The notes below the pieces were generated by a model, which ran no database searches, was not told the DNA's origin, and worked only from the letters and a program-made list of their open reading frames with translations. The position numbers and the translations under genes are program-made. 34,857 nt of DNA from Patescibacteria group bacterium (GTDB taxonomy: Bacteria; Patescibacteriota; Doudnabacteria; UBA920), in assembly GCA_013387205.1 (NCBI GenBank), contig WARV01000016.1:1-34857 (forward strand), given 5' to 3'. Of this stretch, positions 7,450-16,301 are shown in pieces (the stretch's first letter is position 1; every line of letters starts with the position of its first letter).

Positions 7450-10400
7450 ATGAAACCAAAATTTTCGTCCAAGAAAAATCGGGCGATACAAAAAAGTGCT
7501 GATAAAGCAACCAAACAAACTAAATTTATGGACAAAGTAAAAATTAAAAGGGTCAAGCGGGTAAAAAAACAAATCGGGAAAAAAGAAAAAGTCCTAGCCG
7601 GCTTTGGTTTGGGTTCCAGTTTGCTTGGCGGCGTGAGCGCGGTTGGCCAGCAGCAAAAGCAAACCCAGATTGTCGGCACCCAGCAGCAGGAACAGGGAAC
7701 CTCGACTTCCAAAATCCGCGAAAAGTTACGGAATATTTTCGGCGTGCCGGAAGCAAAGGCGAATGTGGCTGCAGAGGGTGATCCTTCGTCTGGCGGATCC
7801 GGTATCTCAAACGCCTCCACAGACAGCGGACTAACCCAGCAGCAGCAAAGCGATTTGCAGACTTTACAGGTTTGGAATACGGATAATGGGAGTAAGGTGG
7901 CTTATGTTGACGGGTTTGGCAATGTTACGGTTAATGCCGACGGTACGGCCGTGGATGGTAATGGTAATCCCATAGAGAACCAGCAGGTCATCAACGCCAT
8001 CAATAATACGCAAGCTGTAAATACGGATTCTGCTTCGGCATCCAATCCGACAGCTAATTACTCCGCCTCCGCCAATACGGCTTCAACCGGTACCGAATCA
8101 GCCAGTGGCGGTTACGATGAAGCTTTGGGTTATGCTACTGGTTCCAGAACTGGTTCCAACAGCGCCGCCGCTAATACTTCAGCGGCGGGAACCAGTGCGG
8201 CTTCCGCCGGCACTGCGTCGACCAACACAACCCCAACATCAGAAAATACAACTCCAACGGAAACTCCTGCCGAGACTTTCCAGGAAGGTCAAACCAGGGC
8301 CAATGCTCAGGGGCAGATTGAAGCTTATCATAATGGTGAATGGACCACACCCCAATCCGGTGACCAATTTACTGACGACAGCAGGATTAAGTATACCAAC
8401 ATTGGCAGCGTGAGCGGGCCGACTTGGATAGCGGATGCCGGACAGGAAAAAGTCAGTGATCAGGATGGCAAGGTATACATCAGTGACGGCCAAGGCGGCT
8501 GGACGTTAAAGGTTGAAACTCCAGCTACAACTCCTAATCCTGCGCCAATCGATCCAAATGCTCCGGCCGAAGGAACCAGTCGCAGCACCGAAGCGGGGAT
8601 AGAAGTTTATCATAATGGAGCATGGGGTTTCCCCCATATTAATGATATATTTACGGATGACAGCGGGATTAAACATACCATGTTCAGCACTGCAGGAGGA
8701 GCGCAACATTGGATTCCTTTGGCCGGACAGGAAAAAGTGGGGGATGACGGCCAGACTTATGTCTCCGACAGTAATGGCAGATGGGCACTTAAAACCGAAG
8801 CTGCGGCCAGTGCGCCAACCAGTTATGATGTTTGGCGTACCGAACAGGGCGTGGGCGCTTATTTTAATAGCGATCTGGGTTTTATTACCGTAACTCCGGC
8901 AGGCCAGGTGATTGACCAGAATGGTAATGATATTAGCTCTCAAGTTACAAACAATGCCGATTTGCAGGCTGCGGTAAATCAAATCCAACAAAAAAATCAA
9001 AGCAATGACGTACAAAACAAAGATTTTGCGCCAAGTACGACCATTTCCGGAGAGATCGCTGGCACCACTCAATGGCAGAATTTGACGCCGGAACAGCAGG
9101 TGGCTTTTGTAAATCAGTTTTCCAACGGACAAAATACGGGAAGTATCCCCAATTCTTTTTCATCGGACAGCGCCATTGCTTACGCGCTTAGCGTTGGCGG
9201 CGCCCAGCCCGGGGCCACAGTGAAAGTCGGAAATGTCACATATACTCTTGGAACGGATGGACAGTGGTCCGCTCCCGCCGAGCAGTCAACTCCCCAATAT
9301 ACTATTTATTTGCAGGAAGGCAGTAATGAAAACCAGAGGATTGCTACTCCAGCGCAGGGGGTTAATGTGACTTTCAACCGGACAACCGGAGTATATATGA
9401 TAAACGGGCTGCCCGTAACAACCGCGGATTTAGATGTACAATATCCCGGGCTTTCGAATGCCTTGCAGAGCCAAACTGTTATTGCCAATCCTGTCCAAGT
9501 GACTTTACAGAATATGGGTAATGCTGTTTACGATCCCAGTATGAATGATCAGTTAAAAACTTTGGCTGGCCAGATTAATGCCAGTAATTTGCCTCAAACT
9601 TTTTCACCCAACAGCGCGCTGGCGTACGCATCCAGGCAGCCCGGCGCGACCCTGACCAGCGATATCACCGTTGCCGGAGTGACTTATAAATTCGACGGAG
9701 CTAATTTTGTCAGGCAGGCTGCAACAACACCCACGGTCTTAATCCAAAATAACGACGGCAAGGAGGTTAGTAATACCAATCTCTTAAAAGTTGGAGATCA
9801 GGTTACTGTTAAATTGACCGGAACTCCAGGGTCGGTTGTTACAGTTTCCGTACCAGGCATGGGTACGGAAACTTTGGGGACCATAGGAACAGACGGGACT
9901 TTAACAATCACCAGAACTGTGCCAAGTAATGCCGTGGGCAGCTGGAATGAAACTTATTCGGTAGGCGGCCAGATCGTGGAAAAACAATTTTCGGTAGCAT
10001 CGGCTAACGCGGCGAATCCGCTGCTGAACCTCCCTAACTCCATTACTACATCCACTACGACCAATGGCGTTAAGGTTGATTTTACCATCAACAAAAGCAC
10101 GGACGGTAATTCCATTATGATACAATTCGTGGATCCCGCAACGAAGGAAGTGGTTACAAAAGTTGTTACCAATGCCCAGCAACTCAACGATTTAATAATG
10201 CAGTATTCTTCAAAGGGCGGAAGCTCTGCCGAGGCTGCGGCTGTGTTTGCCGGACTGTCTAATATTTCCAATAATTTTTCCAGTTTGACCGCCGGCACCA
10301 TACTTCCTATCACCGGTTCGGATATTACCGGCGGTGGCGTGTGGTCGGATTCCAGCGGCAACCGCAGCGTGTACGTTGGTTCATTAGGCGGACGGTTGTA

Positions 10401-12495
10401 TTATGATTCCGCCAGGCAACTGCTTATTTTGGATAAGGGCGACGGCAATCCGGTCGTGCTCACTAATAACAATGCTTACAACCAAACCAGAGTCAGTGAA
10501 TATACCAAAACTTTAACTGGTGCCGCTGTTACCAATAAAACCGAAGGAGACGGCTATGCTCCCGGGTACGATTTGCTGACCGAAGTTGGTCGCGTTAGAA
10601 ACGTAAACCAAATTCTGGATACCGGCGTCCAAGCAACTAACACCATCACCCAGGGTAAATATTATTCCTGGTCCGATGTAGGGTTGATTCCCGCTTACTC
10701 TGCTTCGGCCAATGCTTTTAAGATTACCTGGACTACCAATTCGTCCACCCATGCTCCGGAAGAAATTACCATAGAAACCAAGGACAGTAAAGGCAATACC
10801 GTAAACCGTACTTTTTACAGCCCGCAGGATATGATGTCGTTTTTGGACAGTACTTCAGGGGCTTTCCGCCAGGCGGACGGCTCTCAGGCGGATGCATTTG
10901 CTTCTTTGCCGGATGATGTAAAAGCTGTTTACACTGCCGCCAACGCAGCCAGGCTTTACATTGGCAATTTTCCTTCCATTCCCACTACGAACCAGCTTGT
11001 TTCTCCGCCGTCCAGCGTTTCCATAAAATTATTTAATAATGCTGTCGGCCAGGGCGTACAGACTGACTGGTGGACCACTCCCGGCCAGGCCCAGCAGGCT
11101 TTGGACGCATTTAAAAAATTATATCCCAATGCCACCATGGGGGATTGGATTAGCGGTTCCTGGCAAACCATCAACAACCCTTTTAATTGGGACTTTCAAA
11201 ATGATCCGCGAAGGCCGTTGACTATCCGTTACACCGACAGTTCCGGGCAGATGCATGAGGTACAGGCATCTTACATACTCAGCCAGATAAATTCCGCTTC
11301 CGGCCAGTTGAGCCAAGGCATTAATCTGTCCCAGCATAGTTCTGTCCCGAGCAATCCGGGAGCGGCGCCCGTGACTTCTTATAAAACTTCAGATACCATA
11401 TACCCTCAATTTATGAATGCGGCCAATTACGCCGGGTATTCATCCGCCTTGCCTTACGCTCAGACAGCTTCCAACCCGGGGACTGCTGGTACGAATACTT
11501 TTTCATCCCAGGTTCAAATTACTAATATTACTGCATATGATTCAAGCGGAAAGTTGGCCGGCGGCGTAATTGGGCCGAACTCCAAAATTGAAATCGGCGG
11601 GATGAAGCTGCAGGCTTATAGCAAATTTAAATTAGTCATCGGCCAAAAAGAATATGATTTTGCCAGGGCGGTGATAAGCGAAAATAAAGTCACATTGACT
11701 GTTCCGGATTTGAGCGGACAATTGCCGGCTGGAAGCGTTCAGGCCCAGGTGAAGATTATCAGCGATGTGGCAAATGTTGCCCAGGGAGTTATGCCGATGA
11801 AATACATGTACGTTATTCCTGCCAAAGCAGGCGATACTACAAGCACGACAGGAATAAAGCAAGATGTTGGTCCGGAATATGATATTGAAGAGAATTTTAG
11901 CGATGAGGATGCTGGTGCTGCTGGAGGCATGCAAGCGGTATCGTCAACCAGCTCTTCTGACCGGGACTTGATTATCCGGCTGCAAAAGGAAAACGCCGAC
12001 CTTCGGGCGCAATTGAACCAAGCCAAGTCGCAAAACAGCGGCGGAACGGTTTACATAAATAATTATTCTTCAGGAGGGTCTGGCGGGGGATCCGGGGGTT
12101 CTTCTGCAGGCTCAGGGACTGCCAGCAGCGGCTCAGGCGGGATAAGCGCTTACGGGTCTGCAAGCGGAATTGTTGAGAACCAAACGCCCGGCTTTACGCC
12201 AGAAGGATTGCCGAACACTTTGCGGCCAAGGGGTTTGGCTATGCCTGCCGGGTATTCGGCATCGTCAGGTTTAAGGATGCCGGAAAACTTTGAAGCAAAT
12301 AGCGTGCAGGATACAAGTCAAGTCAAAGGCGCGAATGTTTACACGGTAAAAAAAGGCGACACGCTTTGGTCAATCGCCAAAAAATATTACGGCGACGGCA
12401 CTAAATGGAGAAAGATTCTGGAAGCCAATACCAAGAAAGTCAAGAGCCCCAAAGCCTTAAAAGCCGGGACCGAGCTAAATATTCCATCTTTATAG
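7450..12495 (+). CDS. Giant exported LysM-containing protein
   Basis: A 1681-residue protein. A long, very basic N-terminus (residues 1-48) precedes a weakly hydrophobic segment (KVLAGFGLGSSLLGGVSAVG), likely an export signal. Most of the chain is Ser/Thr/Ala/Asn/Gln-rich, with duplicated modules. One pair lies at about 282-355 and 378-448 (EAYHNGEW.., EVYHNGAW.., both with AGQEKV). A second pair lies at about 569-609 and 718-757 (FSSDSAIAYA / FSPNSALAYA). Residues about 1353-1455 look like an IPT/TIG-type Ig fold, about 1502-1530 like a short coiled coil (RLQKENADLRAQLNQA), followed by a Gly/Ser linker. The C-terminal 53 residues are a clear LysM domain (VYTVKKGDTLWSIAKKYYG, then LKAGTELNIPSL), which binds peptidoglycan. 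It probably anchors a long surface structure to the wall. No enzymatic domain was recognised. Confidence 0.82.
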   Translation: MKPKFSSKKNRAIQKSADKATKQTKFMDKVKIKRVKRVKKQIGKKEKVLAGFGLGSSLLGGVSAVGQQQKQTQIVGTQQQEQGTSTSKIREKLRNIFGVPEAKANVAAEGDPSSGGSGISNASTDSGLTQQQQSDLQTLQVWNTDNGSKVAYVDGFGNVTVNADGTAVDGNGNPIENQQVINAINNTQAVNTDSASASNPTANYSASANTASTGTESASGGYDEALGYATGSRTGSNSAAANTSAAGTSAASAGTASTNTTPTSENTTPTETPAETFQEGQTRANAQGQIEAYHNGEWTTPQSGDQFTDDSRIKYTNIGSVSGPTWIADAGQEKVSDQDGKVYISDGQGGWTLKVETPATTPNPAPIDPNAPAEGTSRSTEAGIEVYHNGAWGFPHINDIFTDDSGIKHTMFSTAGGAQHWIPLAGQEKVGDDGQTYVSDSNGRWALKTEAAASAPTSYDVWRTEQGVGAYFNSDLGFITVTPAGQVIDQNGNDISSQVTNNADLQAAVNQIQQKNQSNDVQNKDFAPSTTISGEIAGTTQWQNLTPEQQVAFVNQFSNGQNTGSIPNSFSSDSAIAYALSVGGAQPGATVKVGNVTYTLGTDGQWSAPAEQSTPQYTIYLQEGSNENQRIATPAQGVNVTFNRTTGVYMINGLPVTTADLDVQYPGLSNALQSQTVIANPVQVTLQNMGNAVYDPSMNDQLKTLAGQINASNLPQTFSPNSALAYASRQPGATLTSDITVAGVTYKFDGANFVRQAATTPTVLIQNNDGKEVSNTNLLKVGDQVTVKLTGTPGSVVTVSVPGMGTETLGTIGTDGTLTITRTVPSNAVGSWNETYSVGGQIVEKQFSVASANAANPLLNLPNSITTSTTTNGVKVDFTINKSTDGNSIMIQFVDPATKEVVTKVVTNAQQLNDLIMQYSSKGGSSAEAAAVFAGLSNISNNFSSLTAGTILPITGSDITGGGVWSDSSGNRSVYVGSLGGRLYYDSARQLLILDKGDGNPVVLTNNNAYNQTRVSEYTKTLTGAAVTNKTEGDGYAPGYDLLTEVGRVRNVNQILDTGVQATNTITQGKYYSWSDVGLIPAYSASANAFKITWTTNSSTHAPEEITIETKDSKGNTVNRTFYSPQDMMSFLDSTSGAFRQADGSQADAFASLPDDVKAVYTAANAARLYIGNFPSIPTTNQLVSPPSSVSIKLFNNAVGQGVQTDWWTTPGQAQQALDAFKKLYPNATMGDWISGSWQTINNPFNWDFQNDPRRPLTIRYTDSSGQMHEVQASYILSQINSASGQLSQGINLSQHSSVPSNPGAAPVTSYKTSDTIYPQFMNAANYAGYSSALPYAQTASNPGTAGTNTFSSQVQITNITAYDSSGKLAGGVIGPNSKIEIGGMKLQAYSKFKLVIGQKEYDFARAVISENKVTLTVPDLSGQLPAGSVQAQVKIISDVANVAQGVMPMKYMYVIPAKAGDTTSTTGIKQDVGPEYDIEENFSDEDAGAAGGMQAVSSTSSSDRDLIIRLQKENADLRAQLNQAKSQNSGGTVYINNYSSGGSGGGSGGSSAGSGTASSGSGGISAYGSASGIVENQTPGFTPEGLPNTLRPRGLAMPAGYSASSGLRMPENFEANSVQDTSQVKGANVYTVKKGDTLWSIAKKYYGDGTKWRKILEANTKKVKSPKALKAGTELNIPSL

Positions 12496-12496
12496 G

Positions 12497-12658
12497 GAGG
12501 CTGTCTAAAAACTCCATTTGGGCTGCAATCGTGGAATTCCGGCCATTCGGTCAAAAAAATTTTTCCGCTTATCCTGCGGATAAGCATCAAAATTTATTTT
12601 GGCCGACTGTCTCGTAATTCCACAATTTCGCCTTCAAAGCGAGTTTTTAAACCGCCTC
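12497..12658. mobile_element. MITE-like foldback element
   Basis: A 162-base non-coding element begins two bases after the LysM gene stop. The terminal inverted repeats are GAGGCTGTCTAAAAACTC (12497-12514) and, at 12641-12658, the reverse complement of GAGGCGGTTTAAAAACTC, matching at 16 of 18 positions. Pairing continues inward imperfectly (both sides contain GTGGAATT on one strand) to a central hairpin GCTTATCC-TGC-GGATAAGC (12567-12585). The terminal word is typical of IS-derived ends. No target-site duplication is obvious. Confidence 0.6.
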
Positions 12659-12725
12659 AAAATAAATTTATAATCAAAAATAATTTTAACGACAAATTTT
12701 TGATAGTCGTAGAAAGGATAATTAC

Positions 12726-13544
12726 ATGACAGAACACGCGCATAAGGCAGAAGAGCACCATGAGTGCGCGCACAAAGCATGCATGGGCAAGCCAATGAGG
12801 ATTTTATCGGCCAGTATTCTTATTGGGGCAATTTTGGTTTCGGCAAGTATTTTTTACAACACGAAAATTTTACTGACCAAGGTTGACGGCTTATCGTTGT
12901 CATCCGGCACCCAGGCCGTAAACGATATTCAGCAAAACAACCAGGACAACAAGCAGGCAGCGCTGCCTCCCGATAACGGGGCGCCGGTTAAGGTCCAGGA
13001 CAGAAGTGACCAGCCGGTGATCGGCAACAGCAACGCCAAGCTGGCCTTGTATGAATTTTCCGACTTCCAGTGCCCGTATTGCGAAAAATTTTATAAAGAT
13101 ACTTTAAGCCAAATAAAGAAGAATTTTATTGATACCGGCAAAGTAAAATTGGTTTACAGGCACTTCCCGCTGCCGTTCCACCAGAACGCGCAAAAGGCAG
13201 CGGAAGCAGCCGAGTGCGCCAACCGCCAGGGCAAGTTCAGCCAGTATCACGATTTATTATTTAACAATTCCCAGCCTGACGGCAAGGGTTTGGCAATTGA
13301 GGATTTAAAAAAATACGCTGACCAGCTGGGATTGAACAAGGGGATTTTAGGCTTTAAGAAAGACCAGTTCAACCAGTGCTTGGATAATGGGGAAGCAGCG
13401 GCAACTGTAAAAAAAGATGCTGATGCCGCGTCGAGCGTCGGCATTAGCGGAACTCCAAGCTTTGTGTTGAACGGCAAAAAAATAGTCGGTGCCCAGCCTT
13501 ATTCGGTATTTGAGCAGGCTATTAATGATGCATTAAAGAAATAG
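12726..13544 (+). CDS. Membrane-anchored DsbA-like thiol-disulfide oxidoreductase
   Basis: A 272-residue protein. The cytosolic N-terminal tail is rich in His and Cys (residues 4-19: HAHKAEEHHECAHKAC), followed by one transmembrane helix (about 25-45) and a linker. From about 95 it is a DsbA/thioredoxin_4 fold: FSDFQCPYCEKFY with active site C116-P-Y-C119, YRHFPLPFHQNA, and the cis-proline loop SGTPSFVLNGK (P244). Such proteins oxidise or isomerise disulfides in exported proteins. The gene lies upstream of two giant Cys-rich secreted proteins, which are natural candidate substrates. It has one of only two clear ribosome-binding sites in the window (AAAGGA 12 bases before ATG). A TATAAT at 12669-12674, just past the foldback element, is a possible -10. 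Confidence 0.88.
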   Translation: MTEHAHKAEEHHECAHKACMGKPMRILSASILIGAILVSASIFYNTKILLTKVDGLSLSSGTQAVNDIQQNNQDNKQAALPPDNGAPVKVQDRSDQPVIGNSNAKLALYEFSDFQCPYCEKFYKDTLSQIKKNFIDTGKVKLVYRHFPLPFHQNAQKAAEAAECANRQGKFSQYHDLLFNNSQPDGKGLAIEDLKKYADQLGLNKGILGFKKDQFNQCLDNGEAAATVKKDADAASSVGISGTPSFVLNGKKIVGAQPYSVFEQAINDALKK

Positions 13545-13606
13545 GCCTCAAGATACCTGCCCTCTTAGCTAGGCTCTGGGAAACAAAAGATAATTTAGCC
13601 ATCCTT

Positions 13607-14113
13607 ATGAATACAAAAAAATGGATAATTGCCGTCATTGTGGTTATCCTGCTCTCCGCGGCAGGGATTTACCTTGCCAATAAAAAGCAGGCGCCTGCCC
13701 CGGCAAGCAATAATAACCCGATAAGCAATAACCGGCAGGTTAAGGAGAAATCCAATGGCACCGTGGTTACCTACAACGCAAAATTTACTTTGCCTAAAGG
13801 TTTTCCCGAGGCGTTTTACATAGAGCCAGATGCCCAGCCCTTAAAGACTTATTCCAAAGATGTGAACGGAATGAATGAGGTGCTTTATGAATATCTCAGC
13901 AAGAAAACCGTTGCCGATAATTACAAAGAATTTAAGGCCATCTTTGCCGCGCAGGGCTGGACGCTAGCTAATTCTATCCAGCCTGGAGCCGACAGCAAGT
14001 CAGCCCAGCTTTCCGCGACCAAGGGGAAAGATACGGCAATTGCCGCTTTGCAGGTTTTCCCCGGAAGTACGGGCAAAGTAGATGTGGTGCTGAAGTTCCG
14101 TTTTGCCAAATAA
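13607..14113 (+). CDS. Small single-pass membrane protein, paralog A of a surface-island family
   Basis: A 168-residue protein with an N-terminal transmembrane helix (about 6-24) and an extracytoplasmic domain. The domain has a FTLPKGFPEAFYIEPDAQ segment, a central LYEYLSKKTVADNYKEF and a GW turn (IFAAQGWTLANSIQ). The same layout (P-x-x-F-P, about 40 residues, S-x-K-T/S, 20 residues, GW) is visible in the proteins at 19631 and 25110, so these are divergent paralogs. I do not recognise a named family. It follows the DsbA-like gene by 62 bases and may be co-transcribed; it ends at a strong terminator. The context suggests a partner or assembly factor for the exported giants. Confidence 0.7.
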   Translation: MNTKKWIIAVIVVILLSAAGIYLANKKQAPAPASNNNPISNNRQVKEKSNGTVVTYNAKFTLPKGFPEAFYIEPDAQPLKTYSKDVNGMNEVLYEYLSKKTVADNYKEFKAIFAAQGWTLANSIQPGADSKSAQLSATKGKDTAIAALQVFPGSTGKVDVVLKFRFAK

Positions 14114-14135
14114 ATAAGTTGAAGATTGCTATTGC

Positions 14136-14167
14136 AAAAACCCCGCCTCTTTAAGAGGCGGGGTTTT
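14136..14167 (+). terminator. Rho-independent terminator
   Basis: A GC-rich perfect 10-bp stem (CCCCGCCTCT / AGAGGCGGGG) with a 3-base loop is flanked by A5 before and T4 after. It lies 23 bases after the stop of the 13607 gene. Confidence 0.85.
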
Positions 14168-14261
14168 CATGTTTAAAAATATTCGATTTTTTAGCTGGCG
14201 TTCCTGCAATCGCATATCGGTTATTTGTATTTTAAAATTCGTTTAAGATTTTTCATATAAA

Positions 14262-14289
14262 AAAGGACATCGCACGTGCGATGTCCTTT
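14262..14289 (-). terminator. Palindromic terminator of the minus-strand TIGR03437-like gene
   Basis: A perfect 28-bp palindrome (AAAGGACATCGCAC / GTGCGATGTCCTTT). Read on the minus strand it is followed by a run of T, so it most likely terminates the gene at 14357-16135, about 70 bases past its stop. On the plus strand it lies just after the terminator at 14136, so the two convergent transcripts are well insulated. Confidence 0.8.
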
Positions 14290-14356
14290 GGTTTGTCTCT
14301 GGCCTTTGCCGGCCAAAGAAGAAGTTTTTGAGGAATACAGGAGCAGGGAAGTTTCC

Positions 14357-16135
14357 TCAATCAGTTCCCCCTTGCTCAACTTTTACTTTGTAGGAATTCG
14401 TCGCACCGGCGCACTCAATGGATAAATCCTGGTTTCCGGTTGGAGTGTCCGAGGGGACGAATATGTTTATCTGGGTCAGTCCGACATAGCCTGGTGCGGC
14501 TCCGGCATAGGCTATGGTTGCCGGTCTTCCTCCGATGCTGATTTTCGGCCAGAACTGCAGCAGCGGCAGAGGATAGACGCCGGCCGGCTTGCCGGTTACC
14601 TGGTTAGGGATGGTTTGGCCGAAGCCGTTGCCGTAAAGCGTGTAAAAATTGCCGGGCTTCAGGCTGGGCGAAACAGCGCCACTCCAGGGATCCTGGAAAA
14701 TCGGGATGCCGTTAAACTTAAACAGCGACGGATTGGCGATGGTCACCGGTCTGGCTATGGTAGTGGTTTTTTTGCCGTTTAAGTCTATCCAGCAAGAATA
14801 TTTGGTGCCGGGCAGCACTTCATAGAGGAACTGGAAGTTTACCTGTTTGGATGACACGTAATTCATAGGCAGGGCGGTCTGCTTGCCCTTATCATCCTGA
14901 CAGACGACTTTCAGTCCGCCTACTGAAGTTGGCAGGTCCGGAAGAACTGTTGGCTGTACGCCGGGAAATGATCCCAAATAGGTAACCCACATTCCAGGAG
15001 CCACTTGGCTGGACGCGATGTTTCTAAAATCCGCGCCGTCAACAAACATGCGGGTGAAAAGGTCGACTGGCTGGTCCCACATAATAATGCGGTCGGTTTG
15101 CCTGATCACGAAAGTGTTGAAACCGTCTCCGGGAACCACGAGCAGCTGCTTGTTGTCCCTGGAACCGTCAGGATTGTTAATAACCTCGCCTACCAGAGAT
15201 TTAGTCGGAAACCCCGAGTAGACAACGATAGCGCTGTTTTGCAGGACGTAGGCAAAGCTGCCGTCCGTGCCCATGAAAGTGAAATCCATGGGCTGAGTCA
15301 TAGGCAGGAAGCTGGCGGTCTTGTTTTGGATGTCAACCGCTACAATTCCCGTAACAGTATTGTCCGGACATTTGGACGAGCAGTTGTTGCCCCAGGCATA
15401 TGCAAAGCGCCCGTCCGGAGAAAACACCGGTTTTTTGGACGCAATGGGAATAGGGGCCATCCAGGTCACGGCGAGGTTTTCCACTATTGCCACGTGTCCG
15501 GTTTTGGCATAGTTTTGCGGCGGGTAGTCGTTGGACACCGCCACAAAAGTGCTGCCATCCACCGTGCTGATGTAGGGGACCGCGTCGCGCAGACTCCTAA
15601 CCGGAGAAATCGCCTTAAGATTGGGCGGTGTAATAACGCCGATTTTTTCCCTATCGTTAGGCAAAATTCCCGGGAAGCCATCAGTGACCGTTGAAGTCAT
15701 GTAGATTGCGCCCATGTTATCCACTGCGCAATCTCCGCCGCCGAAAATTCCCTGTGGCTGGATAGTCAGGTCGTGGTAAACGACAGCTCCGTCCCCGCTG
15801 ACCGTGGCCCACCGCATATAGTCGGATATTGACCCGCCAACATCCGTGCTTATCTGCAGCACGGTTCCGAGTTCGGGATGAAAGCATATCCCGACCGGAT
15901 TTTTCGCCTGGGATTGGCCGATTGGAACAGTCCAGACTGCCTGTTTGGTTTTAAGATCAATCTTGGTCAAGGCCTGGACAGATCCCACGTAGAGGTAGCC
16001 GTCAAGGCCAAGGCCCATTACGGAAGTGTTTGCCGGCACGGGGATGCTGGAAAAATTCTGGGAGTTTTGCGCCATGGCAATGGCTATTGCAAAAAACGCT
16101 ATTGCCAAAAGTTTAGCAAGAGTCTTTATCTGCAT
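14357..16135 (-). CDS. Secreted beta-propeller protein with tandem Solibacter-type (TIGR03437-like) C-terminal domains
   Basis: A 592-residue protein with a signal peptide (LLAIAFFAIAIAMAQ). Residues about 37-370 show blade-like repeats (SVMGLGLDGYLYVGSV, GAIYMTSTV, GRFAYAWG) suggesting a PQQ/NHL/WD-type propeller. Two related domains follow, at about 372-485 and 490-592. The second has KPGNFYTLYGNGFG, PKISIGGRPATIAYAGAAPG and TQINIFVPSDTPTGNQDL, which matches my recall of the TIGR03437 'Solibacter C-terminal' family. That family is abundant in Acidobacteria and unexpected in a CPR-like genome. The gene is alone on its strand, with a near-consensus promoter, a strong Shine-Dalgarno sequence (AAAGGAG six bases before ATG) and its own terminator, unlike its neighbours. 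Recent acquisition is the simplest explanation. Its function is unknown, probably extracellular binding. Confidence 0.78.
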   Translation of the reverse strand: MQIKTLAKLLAIAFFAIAIAMAQNSQNFSSIPVPANTSVMGLGLDGYLYVGSVQALTKIDLKTKQAVWTVPIGQSQAKNPVGICFHPELGTVLQISTDVGGSISDYMRWATVSGDGAVVYHDLTIQPQGIFGGGDCAVDNMGAIYMTSTVTDGFPGILPNDREKIGVITPPNLKAISPVRSLRDAVPYISTVDGSTFVAVSNDYPPQNYAKTGHVAIVENLAVTWMAPIPIASKKPVFSPDGRFAYAWGNNCSSKCPDNTVTGIVAVDIQNKTASFLPMTQPMDFTFMGTDGSFAYVLQNSAIVVYSGFPTKSLVGEVINNPDGSRDNKQLLVVPGDGFNTFVIRQTDRIIMWDQPVDLFTRMFVDGADFRNIASSQVAPGMWVTYLGSFPGVQPTVLPDLPTSVGGLKVVCQDDKGKQTALPMNYVSSKQVNFQFLYEVLPGTKYSCWIDLNGKKTTTIARPVTIANPSLFKFNGIPIFQDPWSGAVSPSLKPGNFYTLYGNGFGQTIPNQVTGKPAGVYPLPLLQFWPKISIGGRPATIAYAGAAPGYVGLTQINIFVPSDTPTGNQDLSIECAGATNSYKVKVEQGGTD

Positions 16136-16173
16136 AATCGCTCCTTTGGAAATGCAAGGTACAATGATTAACC

Positions 16174-16202
16174 AGCATACTTAATTTAAACAGATTTGTC
16201 AA
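16174..16202 (-). promoter_or_regulatory. Sigma70-type promoter of the minus-strand TIGR03437-like gene
   Basis: On the minus strand, TTGACA (complement of 16197-16202) is spaced exactly 17 bases from TATGCT (complement of 16174-16179). An AAAGGAG ribosome-binding site follows before ATG 16135. This is the best -35 in the window. Confidence 0.75.
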
Positions 16203-16258
16203 TGTTGACAAATAAAATAATTAATGATTTAAATAATTTTTATTTTCCGATTTTTTTG

Positions 16259-16267
16259 TGGTATAAT
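16259..16267 (+). promoter_or_regulatory. Extended -10 promoter of the 16302 operon
   Basis: TGGTATAAT lies 34 bases before the start codon, exactly as at the 233-241 pilin promoter. The leader again contains GAAACAAA before ATG. The -35 region is weak (TTTATT 17 bases upstream). It is divergent from the 16174-16202 promoter. Confidence 0.6.
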
Positions 16268-16301
16268 TAATTAAACGACAATTAAGATCTGAAACAAAAA
16301 T

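Noticed and set aside
15005-15694. Plus-strand ORF of 229 codons antisense to the TIGR03437-like gene
   Set aside because: The minus-strand frame has a signal peptide, family motifs, promoter, ribosome-binding site and terminator; this frame has none and an Arg/His-rich random composition.
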